From JADJQU01 sp035490315 (GTDB lineage: Bacteria > Planctomycetota > UBA1135 > GCA-002686595), in NCBI GenBank assembly GCA_035490315.1, contig DATHET010000014.1, forward strand, positions 1 to 22,900: 22,900 bases of DNA, in the 5' to 3' direction. The notes beneath the pieces were generated by a model. That model worked only from the letters and a program-made list of their open reading frames with translations. It was not told where the DNA came from and searched no databases. Positions 16,563 to 22,900 of this stretch are shown piece after piece; positions within the stretch are counted from its first letter, which is position 1; each line of letters opens with the position of its first letter. Position numbers and translations under genes: made by a program.

Positions 16563-16833
16563 GAAGAAGCTCGCGGTCGCGAGTCTGGCCGCGGCGGCAG
16601 TCGCCTGCGCACTGATCCTGGTCTTCGAAGCGCGGCGCGGCAGCGGTCCGACATCCTGGTCGCGGCTGAGCATCGGGCTCGGGATTGGCTCGCAAGCCGG
16701 CGTCGGAGCTGGATTTTTCGCCTACGACCCGCGTCTGGAATCGGACCGCGACGGTCGGCTCGCGCCCTTGCCGGGCGTCTCCGTCGACGCGGGAGCCGGC
16801 GGTGTGTTCACCCTCAGGCCTTCGTCGCGCTGA
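16546..16833 (+). CDS. Small single-span membrane protein of unknown function
   Basis: A 95-residue protein that starts at GTG 16546 within the end of the CRTAC1 gene, with a good ribosome site, and stops 6 bp before the permease gene. A basic N-terminus (RKK at 6-8) precedes one hydrophobic helix at about 9-27. After that comes a Gly/Ala-rich segment (GLGIGSQAGVGAGFFAYD) and an Asp/Arg tail, predicted to be outside. I do not recognise a family. Codon use and exact fit between the neighbours argue that it is real; it may be an accessory subunit or an exported client of the ABC transporter. Confidence 0.6.
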   Translation: MWYDLRKKLAVASLAAAAVACALILVFEARRGSGPTSWSRLSIGLGIGSQAGVGAGFFAYDPRLESDRDGRLAPLPGVSVDAGAGGVFTLRPSSR

Positions 16834-16839
16834 CCAGCG

Positions 16840-17985
16840 GTGAGCGGCAAACTCACAGCGCTGGCTTCGCTCGCGCTCGACAACGTCGTGGCCCACGCCC
16901 TGGGCTACGCCGCGTCGTGCGCGGGACTGCTCTTGACCCTCGCGCTGTGGATCGCGGGCACGGCTGTCGCCGAGGGCCTTCGCGCCGAAGGCTTGCGCGC
17001 GGCGGACGCGGGAGCGGACATCGTGGTCTCTCTGCGCGCCCTGGGTCGCCATGCGCCGATCGACGCTTCGATCGCCGAGCAGCTGCGCGCGATCAACGGT
17101 GTCGAGCGCGTCGAAGGCCGCGTCAGCGGTGTGGTCGACGTCAACGGCACGCCGCTGTTGATCATCGGCGTCGAGCCGCAGCGGCTGGCGTCGGCGAGCG
17201 AGCTCGAGCGCGGCGCCGCGCCGAAAGTTTCCGGAGAGTGCCTCGTCGGAGCGGAAATCGCGCACGAGCTCGGGCTCTATCCCGGCGCGCACCTCGCACT
17301 CGAAGGGGGAGCGATGACGCGCGTCGTTTCGATCAGCGGTGTGCTGCGCGCCGATGACGCCCTCGCTGGATCGAAGACCCTGATCATGGATCTCGCCGAG
17401 TCGCAGACGCTGTTCGGCGACACGCGCCTGACGCAGATGTGCCTGTGGACCCGCGCCGGTTACGCCGACGCCGTGGCGCGCGCCGTCGAACGGATGGACG
17501 GCCGGCTGGTCGCGACGACACGCGAGACCACGCGCGCCGCGATCGAGCACGCGGCCAATCGCCGCAGCGGCGGACTGTCGGCCCTGCTGGCGCCGCTGCT
17601 CGCGCTGGCAACCGTGAGCTTTGCCACGCTGTCCTGGTTCGCCCATGCGCGGCGCGCGAGCGAGATTGCGGCGTATAAGTTATTTGGATTCAGCGGCGGA
17701 GACACTCTTTTCGTGACCGTGATCGAGAACGCGCTCGTCGCTCTCGCGCTCGGCACGACGGCTTTTCTAGGCGCGTGGATCTTCGTGCGCGGCTTCGACG
17801 CGCCGCTGCTCGCCGCCTGGCTGATCCCGGATCTCGATCTGTTTCCGACGCAGCGGATCCCGGCGGCTTTCACGCCGTTGCCGCTTGGACTCGGCCTCGC
17901 ACTCGCGCTGTGCACGACCCTCGCCGGCTCGATCCTCGCGACCTGGCGCTTGTCCCTCGCGAGCACCACCAAGGCATTCGCATGA
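16840..17985 (+). CDS. ABC transporter permease, FtsX/MacB type
   Basis: A 381-residue protein with the four-helix FtsX/MacB layout: helix 1 at about 19-43, a large external domain at about 45-243 (MacB-type periplasmic core, with the short G-V-x-x-x-(E/Q)-R and V-x-G motifs), and helices 2-4 at about 245-268, 295-316 and 347-368. The cytoplasmic loop R-R-A-S-E-I-A-A-Y-K-L-F-G-F-S (271-285) is the family's hallmark coupling segment that contacts the ATPase. Such transporters work by mechanotransmission on periplasmic substrates or lipoproteins and do not form a classical channel. The GTG start follows the previous stop by 6 bp; the stop overlaps the ATPase start by 4 bp (ATGA). Lipoprotein extraction, peptide export or metal/thiol handling are all possible; the neighbours favour an envelope-directed role. 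Confidence 0.82.
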   Translation: MSGKLTALASLALDNVVAHALGYAASCAGLLLTLALWIAGTAVAEGLRAEGLRAADAGADIVVSLRALGRHAPIDASIAEQLRAINGVERVEGRVSGVVDVNGTPLLIIGVEPQRLASASELERGAAPKVSGECLVGAEIAHELGLYPGAHLALEGGAMTRVVSISGVLRADDALAGSKTLIMDLAESQTLFGDTRLTQMCLWTRAGYADAVARAVERMDGRLVATTRETTRAAIEHAANRRSGGLSALLAPLLALATVSFATLSWFAHARRASEIAAYKLFGFSGGDTLFVTVIENALVALALGTTAFLGAWIFVRGFDAPLLAAWLIPDLDLFPTQRIPAAFTPLPLGLGLALALCTTLAGSILATWRLSLASTTKAFA

Positions 17986-18653
17986 ACGACGCGCCGCCCG
18001 TGTTCGAGCTCGTGCAGGTGGAGCGCCGCCGCGCGCGCGCGCCCGTCGTCGGCCCGGTTTCCGTGTCGATCGAAGCTTCGAGCGTGTGCGCCCTGCTCGG
18101 TCCCTCGGGATCGGGCAAGAGCACGCTGCTCGCCCTGCTCGGAGGCGTCGAAGCCCCCGACGCAGGACGCGTGCTCTGGAGCGGCCGCGACGTGACCCAT
18201 GCTTCGCAATCCGCCCTCTCCTTGCTGCGACGCGGCAGGATCGGGATCGTCGGGCAGAGTTTTTCGCTCCACGAGCATCTGCCGCTCTGGCAAGGCGTTT
18301 CGATCGGCCTGATCGTGCTCGGCGTCGCGCGCAAGGAGCGTCGCGCGCGCGCGATCGCGTTGCTCGAGACGCTTGCAATCCCCGCGCGCCTCGCCGATCG
18401 CAGGCCCGCGGAACTCTCGGGCGGCGAGCGACAGCGCGCAGCCATCGCTCGCGCCCTGCTGTGCGCGGAGATCGCCGTGATCGCCGACGAACCGACTTCG
18501 AACCAGGACTCGGCATCCGCGGAACTGGTCGTGAACGCCCTGCTCGCGCGCGTGGCTCAAGGCGCCGCACTGGTCGTCGCCACCCACGATCCGCGTCTCG
18601 AGCGCGCCGCGAGCCAGCGCGTCGCGCTCAACCTGCCCGCCCTGCAGCCGTGA
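17982..18653 (+). CDS. ABC transporter ATP-binding protein, LolD/MacB type
   Basis: A 223-residue protein starting at ATG 17982, overlapping the permease stop by 4 bp. All nucleotide-binding elements are present: Walker A GPSGSGKST (40-48), Q-loop Gln92, signature LSGGERQ (145-151), Walker B ending D-E (169-170) and H-loop His202 (ATHD). The D-loop reads S-N-Q-D-S where N-L-D is usual. The length and sequence type match the LolD/MacB/FtsE group that pairs with FtsX-like permeases, so it should form a homodimer powering the 16840 product. The stop overlaps the next GTG by 4 bp, so permease, ATPase and the following membrane protein are translationally linked. Confident in family; the transported or remodelled substrate is unknown. 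Confidence 0.9.
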   Translation: MNDAPPVFELVQVERRRARAPVVGPVSVSIEASSVCALLGPSGSGKSTLLALLGGVEAPDAGRVLWSGRDVTHASQSALSLLRRGRIGIVGQSFSLHEHLPLWQGVSIGLIVLGVARKERRARAIALLETLAIPARLADRRPAELSGGERQRAAIARALLCAEIAVIADEPTSNQDSASAELVVNALLARVAQGAALVVATHDPRLERAASQRVALNLPALQP

Positions 18654-19627
18654 TCCTCGACGCACGCACGATCGCGCTGCTCTTCGTCGACGGCCTCTCG
18701 GGGCTCTTGCTCCTGCTGCTGGTCTGGATCGCGCTGCGCTCGCGACTTGGCACTCGCGGCGCGGCCGATCTCGAGGGACTGTGGTCGCTGCTCGCCCTGG
18801 CAATGGGAGCCTTGTTCTTCCTGCGCCTCGTCGCCTGGGTCACTTTTTTCCTCGTGCTCGACGGCTACGTGCCCGGCCTGCGCCCCAACGGAGTCATGTG
18901 CGCCTTCGGCGTGGTGCAGCTCGTGCCCGAGCTCGCGCGCTTCGCGCTATGGGCCAAGCCGGTCGCCGTGGGTTGTCTCTGCCTCTGGTGGTCCCTGTCA
19001 CTCGCGGAACGATTCGGCGGCTCCGCGGCCTTCCAGAAGCTGCGATTCGCGCTGGTCCTGCCGATCGCGGCGATCGCAGGGGTCGAGCTGGGCGCCGAGG
19101 TCCGCTGGCTGCTCGCCGACAAGCTCGACCACGCGGTCACCTGCTGCTCGGCCGCGCTCGATCTGACGCGCAACGCGGACTGGTTCAAGTCGACGCAAGT
19201 GTTCGGCCTCGGGGGAAGCAGTGTTCTCATGCTCCTGTTCGCATCGAAGGCCGCGTTGATCGGCGCCTGTGCCTTCATCGCCCGGCGCAAGCCCGACCCG
19301 CGACTCGCCTGGACGATCGCCCTGTGCGCGAGTGCGACGGCAATCGCTGTCCTGGACCTCGATGCCTGGCGCGAAGTGATCGCACCGCGCGCCCTGGGTC
19401 TCGAGTTCCACCGCTGCGCCTACGAGCTGGTGACGCGCAGCATCGCCCTCGGACCGGCCGCTCTGCTCGCGACGCTCGCGCACCTCGCGCTGTTCGCCTT
19501 GCCGCTCTATGCCCTTCTGCGCTCGCGCGAACCCGAGGGAGTGCGACAGGCCGGGGCGTGGATCGCGAGCGTTGCCGCCTTGGCGATCGCAAGCGAGCAG
19601 ATCGCGCTCGCCGTGCACAGTTTCTAG
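18650..19627 (+). CDS. Polytopic membrane protein with conserved-looking Cys/His motifs, last gene of the exporter operon
   Basis: A 325-residue protein from GTG 18650, overlapping the ATPase stop by 4 bp. About eight hydrophobic helices are visible (about 9-30, 46-70, 100-118, 131-150, 187-209, 219-236, 264-290 and 302-322). Cysteines and histidines cluster in or near loops: G-V-M-C-A-F-G-V (Cys84), H-A-V-T-C-C (His161, Cys165-166) and F-H-R-C-A-Y (His254, Cys256). This arrangement would suit metal coordination or thiol-disulfide exchange at the membrane face. I have a weak memory of similar Cys-containing membrane proteins next to NosL and FtsX genes in other bacteria, but cannot confirm it. 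No known transporter signature is evident. Its coupling to the ATPase suggests it belongs to the same machine. Confidence 0.7.
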   Translation: MILDARTIALLFVDGLSGLLLLLLVWIALRSRLGTRGAADLEGLWSLLALAMGALFFLRLVAWVTFFLVLDGYVPGLRPNGVMCAFGVVQLVPELARFALWAKPVAVGCLCLWWSLSLAERFGGSAAFQKLRFALVLPIAAIAGVELGAEVRWLLADKLDHAVTCCSAALDLTRNADWFKSTQVFGLGGSSVLMLLFASKAALIGACAFIARRKPDPRLAWTIALCASATAIAVLDLDAWREVIAPRALGLEFHRCAYELVTRSIALGPAALLATLAHLALFALPLYALLRSREPEGVRQAGAWIASVAALAIASEQIALAVHSF

Positions 19628-19647
19628 CGTCTGGTTGAGCCAGGCGC
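19627..19647 (+). terminator. Stem-loop immediately after the exporter operon
   Basis: An 8-bp stem (19627-19634 with 19640-19647, one G-T pair) and a 5-nt loop start at the last base of the stop codon. There is no T run after it, so it may be a Rho-dependent end or an RNA-stabilising hairpin. Confidence 0.35.
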
Positions 19648-19849
19648 GGGTGTCGGTCTCTTGATCGGCACGCACAGACGCGCGTGGGGCGGCGCGACTT
19701 CGGGCTTGCGCAGACTTCGCCTGCAGGTGACCTCGAAGGCGGGGGGTCACGAGGAGGAGGACGGACGAAACACCGGCTCTGCAATCGCGGCCGTCCGGGC
19801 GAAGCGGGCATCGAATGCGAAGTATGGACTCGCTCCGTGGGAAGCTCGC

Positions 19850-20191
19850 TCAGTATTCGTCGGACGATTCGCGAACCTCGTCTGCGTTGCCCCGCCGCGG
19901 CTCTTCGGACTTCTTTCTCGAACACTTCCAGACCCCCGAGTCGTCGCGGACCCAGTTCGTGAAATCGAAGCTGAGCGACTTGATCGCCTGCAGTCGGCGA
20001 ACGTCGGACTCGACAGCCCGGAGGGCGACGGCGGTGTCCTCGCTCGGCCGCTGCACGCCAATCAGGGAGACTTCGCCCGACATGTGCACGTGGCCGCGGC
20101 GAACGAAGAAGTTGGTCTTGCTGAGGTCGATCCAGTGCCTGGTGAGCACGCTGCGGATCCCGCAGTTGAGTTCGAGGTCCTCTGAGCTCAC
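19850..20191 (-). CDS. Small protein of unknown function, BON-like pattern
   Basis: From GTG 20191 this encodes 113 residues. The codon pattern is clearly gene-like on the minus strand (nearly all third positions G or C), whereas the sequence upstream of 20191 in the same frame is not, and a GGGAG ribosome site precedes the GTG by about 11 nt; an ATG at 20311 is therefore less likely. The core shows F-V-R-R-G-H-V-x-(M/V)-S-G-E-V-x-L-I-G-V, then an amphipathic helix (A-V-A-L-R-A-V-E-x-D-V-R-R-L) and S-L-S-F-D-F-T-N-W, the beta-alpha-beta rhythm of a BON-like domain. The tail is charged. There is no signal peptide. It converges with the exporter operon and is read away from the 20704 gene. Family assignment is tentative. 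Confidence 0.6.
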   Translation of the reverse strand: MSSEDLELNCGIRSVLTRHWIDLSKTNFFVRRGHVHMSGEVSLIGVQRPSEDTAVALRAVESDVRRLQAIKSLSFDFTNWVRDDSGVWKCSRKKSEEPRRGNADEVRESSDEY

Positions 20192-20703
20192 GGTGGTTCG
20201 GTCTCCCGCCGGTGTCCGGACCCGGGTCCTGTTCCAATCACCTTCGAAGCGCGCGGACCCCCAACTTGAGCAGGACCGCGGCATTTGAGCTTCCGGCCAG
20301 CAACTTGACATGCCTTTGACAAGGACCGCCGCGCAAGCGCGGAGAGCGAGTCACTGGGACCTTGTCGTGCGCCAGGAATTGGATGCGCGGATGGCGAAGA
20401 AATCCCAGGACGTTCAGGCCCTGGGAGGATCGCATCAGTTGACTGAGGGAAGGCAGCCCCTCCGCTGGACTCGAAGAGGTTCGCACGAGGTGCAGGTTCC
20501 TGCTCCGAACGCTGAAAAGGCACCTGGCCGAGGTCAGGATGTCCTTGTCGAGGTTTCAGGCTCGCTGACCAGCTTTCGAGCTCTTCGCGGCGCGCCTAGA
20601 GCCGCTTCAAACGCTTGGGATTCGCGAGAAACCTGGCTTCCTGACGGCAGTACCGATTAGCGTCTCGACTCTCCTCCTCGAGGCTCGCGGAGCTTTCCCT
20701 CCA
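20192..20703. other. 512-bp stretch without a convincing gene
   Basis: Between the divergent starts at 20191 and 20704. Open frames exist on both strands (for example 20238-20486 minus and 20310-20660 plus) but they have mixed codon use and no recognisable motif. The stretch contains a tandem TTGACA direct repeat (see separate entry), a short palindromic hairpin CCGCGCAAGCGCGG at 20329-20342, and a GGAG ribosome site at 20689-20692 for the gene at 20704. It may include decayed coding sequence. Confidence 0.4.
20305..20322 (-). promoter_or_regulatory. Pho-box-like direct repeat upstream of the small minus-strand gene
   Basis: On the minus strand, TTGTCAA (20322-20316), 4-bp spacer AGGC, then ATGTCAA (20311-20305): two 7-mers at 11-bp period. 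This is the geometry of PhoB-type response-regulator boxes (TGTCA repeats 11 bp apart). It lies about 114 bp upstream of GTG 20191. Read on the plus strand it is two TTGACA hexamers. One occurrence only, so chance is possible. Confidence 0.3.
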
Positions 20704-22311
20704 ATGCGCAAATGGATCGTCGCACTCGTCCTGATCGCCGTGGTCGCCTTGTTCTACTACCAGCGCAGGGCTGGAGGAGGCGCAGCGCCGATTCCTTTGA
20801 CCGGAGTCGATGTCGAGCAGCGTCCAGTTCAGAGGAATCTTGCATCGACCGAGGTGCAGACACTGCCTGTCGCCGACACGAGCGAGACTCCAAGGAGCGC
20901 GCTCGCGGCGCCGGACACGCTCGTCTGCAGCGTGCTGGATCACCTCGATCAGCCCATGCTGGGAGTGCGAGTCATGTTGCTCGCCGCCCGTCCGGCCGAC
21001 ACCGAGCTCGAGAACGTCGACCCGGAGGAATCCGCTTTTCTCGGTGAAGCTGTCACGCCAGCGACTGGCCGAGTCGAATTCCAACCCGCCGATCGTGTTC
21101 GACTGCTTGTCGTAGCGGAGATTCCACACCGCCGCGAGGACCTGCGCGCCTGGGTCGGGACCTCCAAGGAGGTCGTGCTGCGAGCGAAAGCGCAGCGCCC
21201 CCAGGAGTTCGGGATCCAGGTCGAGGACGAGCAGGGCAGACCGATAGCCGAGTTCCGGTTGGATCTGCGTCGCGATCGCGAAGGCAGCGGCATGATCGTC
21301 TTCGCGGATGACGTGAAGAGTCCGGATGGAAGAGTCCGCGTGCCCTTGAAGGGCGAACTCGTGCGAGCGGAACGGCTTGTCGTCTCCGTGCGTGCGGGAG
21401 TGGAATACGAGCCGACCACGCGCGAGTTCGGGCGCGAAGAACTCTCGAGCGACGACTACCACAAGATCGTCGTTCCTCGGAAGCAGGCGGGCCTGCGCGG
21501 CTTCACTCTGAACTCGCGCGGCGAGCCCATTCCCAAGACGAACGTCGGCTGGGGTACGTCGCGGGAAGGCTATGCGCCGGTGCGCTCGACCACGGACGCG
21601 AAGGGTGCCTTCGTGCTCGCTGCCCCAGCCAGTTCTGCTTCAGGATTCTTGCGGGCGCGGGTGGATGGCTACGCGCCGCTGCTCGTGACCCTGCCTCCTG
21701 CGACGATCTTGCCGAGCGGGGAAGTCATTCTGCAGCTCGACGCGGGGTCGATCCTCGAGGGATTCCTCAGTTCTTCAGAAGGCCCGGTGGCCGGAGCTCG
21801 CGTCTTCGTCTGGGATGGGGACGAATCTCCTCAGGGACCGACCTGGGGGACGTGGTCCGAAGTCGCGAAGACGGACGCGGATGGAAAGTATCGATTGGAG
21901 AAGCTTCCCCAAGGCTCGATCACATTGGGTGTCGACTGGAGAACCGGCCCAGGCAAGCGGGGCGAGCCCCGCGTGTCGAGCATCCAAAGGCTCGTCATCG
22001 AGGCTCCGTTGCAGCGTCTCGACATCAGGAATGGCCATGAGATCACGGTCAGGGGAAACTTCGCGGGCGAGAAGCAGATGGCCCGCGCGTTGATCGCGCT
22101 GCAGGTTCTCGATCCACGCGACACTTCCCTGCCGTGGGCTTGCACGAGCGGCGTGGGAGGGTTTGAGACGGCGGCACCGCTTTCGACCGATGTGATCCTG
22201 CGCGTCTGGCTCAACCCGAACATGTTCGCCGATGTGCAGGTCCCTGCTTCGAGCGTGGACATCGACCTCGGCGCGGTCAAGCTGCCTTTGTCGAAGTTCC
22301 AGAAGCGCTGA
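20704..22311 (+). CDS. Membrane-anchored protein with carboxypeptidase-regulatory-like repeats
   Basis: A 535-residue protein. A short basic start and one hydrophobic helix (residues 4-19, ending in YYQRR) anchor it, with the rest expected outside the cytoplasm. There is no lipobox, unlike the similar 6442 protein. After a low-complexity linker (about 22-70), beta-sandwich repeats with the D-x-x-G-x-P-(I/L/V)-x-x-x-x-(V/L) pattern start near residues 73, 170, 264 and 350; two carry the T-D-A-x-G-x-(F/Y)-x-L follow-on typical of CarboxypepD_reg domains. No peptidase motif is present. The ribosome site GGAG is 11 nt before the ATG. The stop codon directly abuts the stop of the convergent ABC-F gene. 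Probably a surface-display or structural protein; the ligand is unknown. Confidence 0.78.
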   Translation: MRKWIVALVLIAVVALFYYQRRAGGGAAPIPLTGVDVEQRPVQRNLASTEVQTLPVADTSETPRSALAAPDTLVCSVLDHLDQPMLGVRVMLLAARPADTELENVDPEESAFLGEAVTPATGRVEFQPADRVRLLVVAEIPHRREDLRAWVGTSKEVVLRAKAQRPQEFGIQVEDEQGRPIAEFRLDLRRDREGSGMIVFADDVKSPDGRVRVPLKGELVRAERLVVSVRAGVEYEPTTREFGREELSSDDYHKIVVPRKQAGLRGFTLNSRGEPIPKTNVGWGTSREGYAPVRSTTDAKGAFVLAAPASSASGFLRARVDGYAPLLVTLPPATILPSGEVILQLDAGSILEGFLSSSEGPVAGARVFVWDGDESPQGPTWGTWSEVAKTDADGKYRLEKLPQGSITLGVDWRTGPGKRGEPRVSSIQRLVIEAPLQRLDIRNGHEITVRGNFAGEKQMARALIALQVLDPRDTSLPWACTSGVGGFETAAPLSTDVILRVWLNPNMFADVQVPASSVDIDLGAVKLPLSKFQKR

Positions 22312-22900
22312 TCAGCTCTCGAGCTCTTCCCACCGCGCGTAGAGCTGCGCGATCTTGGCTTCGCACACACGCCGCCGCTCGCGGATCGGCTCGAGCTCGC
22401 CGCGGGCGCTGGTGTAGAGATCGGGCTCGCAGAGGCGCGCGTCGATCGCCACGACTTCGGCTTCGAGCTTTTCGAGCGCTGCCGTCACTTCCTCGAGCTC
22501 GCGCGCTTCCCAGGGTGCGAGCTTGCGCTTCTTCGCGGACTCAGGCGCAGCGGCCGGCGCGCTCGCGGCTGGGATCGCCGCAGGTTTGCGCGCATTCGCC
22601 GCGAGCATCGCCTCGTGTTCCGCGGACATGCGCTTGATCAATTCCGCGACGTCGCCGGTGTGGTGCACCAGCCGCCCGCGGTCGTCGAATGCCAGGATCC
22701 TCGTCGCCACGCGATCGAGGAACCATCGGTCGTGGCTGACGACGATCACGCTGCCCGGGAACTCGATCAAAGCCTCTTCCAGCGCGCGCAACGTCGGCAG
22801 ATCGAGATCGTTCGTGGGCTCGTCGAGCACCAGGACGTTGGCCTGTGCGACCATCAGTTTTGCAACGCAAAGCCTGGCGCGCTCTCCACCCGAAAGATCG
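22312..22900 (-). CDS. uup: ABC-F family ATPase, Uup-like, C-terminal part (5' end outside window)
   Basis: The frame is open through the right edge, so about 196 C-terminal residues are visible. They begin with the ABC signature LSGGERARL, followed by Walker B with the ABC-F hallmark D-E-P-T-N-D-L-D and the H-loop VSHDRWFLDR. After an Ala/Pro-rich linker comes a charged coiled-coil tail (K-x-A-P-W-E-A-R-E-L-E...P-D-L-Y...Y-A-R-W-E-E-L-E) that matches the C-terminal domain of Uup, which binds branched DNA and acts on ribosomes or in DNA-element stability. EttA-type members lack this tail. Cytoplasmic, soluble, no membrane partner. The family is sure; the Uup subgroup is likely from the tail alone. 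It converges with the 20704 gene with no base between the stop codons. Confidence 0.88.
   Translation of the reverse strand, partial: DLSGGERARLCVAKLMVAQANVLVLDEPTNDLDLPTLRALEEALIEFPGSVIVVSHDRWFLDRVATRILAFDDRGRLVHHTGDVAELIKRMSAEHEAMLAANARKPAAIPAASAPAAAPESAKKRKLAPWEARELEEVTAALEKLEAEVVAIDARLCEPDLYTSARGELEPIRERRRVCEAKIAQLYARWEELES

Noticed and set aside
13980..16673. An 897-residue open frame on the minus strand, and similar long antisense frames at 4139-5563 (minus), 8558-9922 (minus), 11149-12717 (plus) and 12548-14695 (plus)
   Set aside because: Each lies opposite genes with clear domain motifs. High GC leaves few stop codons in the antisense frames, and the products are Arg/Ala/Val-rich without motifs.
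20238..20486. An 82-codon minus-strand frame with fair GC3
   Set aside because: No recognisable motif, overlaps the Pho-box-like repeat and other open frames; could be decayed sequence.
20310..20660. A 116-codon plus-strand frame upstream of the 20704 gene
   Set aside because: Mixed codon use, no domain, no ribosome site.
1..22900. tRNA, rRNA, CRISPR, insertion sequences, integrases, toxin-antitoxin pairs
   Set aside because: Looked for repeats, cloverleaf-like segments and transposase motifs on both strands and found none I could support.

Overview
The window is a high-GC, gene-dense bacterial chromosome segment. I see no rRNA, tRNA, CRISPR array, insertion sequence or phage gene. The gene mix points to Planctomycetota or a relative with a similar surface proteome: CRTAC1-type FG-GAP/ASPIC-UnbV lipoproteins next to a large TPR protein, Tat-exported Gfo/Idh/MocA oxidoreductases, carboxypeptidase-regulatory-like (CarboxypepD_reg) lipoproteins, and big secreted beta-propellers. 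This is inference from gene content; Myxococcota and Acidobacteriota carry some of the same families.

Layout. (1) 1-3831: two secreted beta-propeller proteins in tandem, a YCF48/BNR-type protein cut by the left edge and a seven-repeat FG-GAP protein, followed by a convincing intrinsic terminator near 3900. (2) 4175-10722: a co-directional run with a Tat-exported Gfo/Idh/MocA oxidoreductase, an ApbE-type flavin transferase, a CarboxypepD_reg lipoprotein, a second Gfo/Idh/MocA protein whose EKP lysine is replaced by serine, and a translationally coupled membrane protein with one CxxCH haem site. (3) 10735-14281, minus strand: a CRTAC1-family lipoprotein followed by a membrane-anchored TPR protein. 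(4) 14344-19627, plus strand, divergent from region 3 across 62 bp: six tightly packed or overlapping genes encoding a small NosL/TRASH-like protein, a second CRTAC1 lipoprotein, a 95-residue membrane protein, an FtsX/MacB-type permease, its ATPase, and a polytopic membrane protein with Cys/His motifs. (5) 19628-22900: a small minus-strand gene with a BON-like look, a gene-free stretch containing a Pho-box-like direct repeat, another membrane-anchored CarboxypepD_reg protein, and the C-terminal part of a Uup-type ABC-F ATPase cut by the right edge.

The most interesting unit is regions 3 and 4 together. Two CRTAC1 lipoproteins sit back to back. One is paired with a TPR protein. The other lies inside an operon that looks like a metal-handling or redox-linked ABC exporter: NosL-like thiol protein, FtsX permease, ATPase and Cys membrane protein. 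I know of no characterised system with this composition. The metal connection rests on motif resemblance only.
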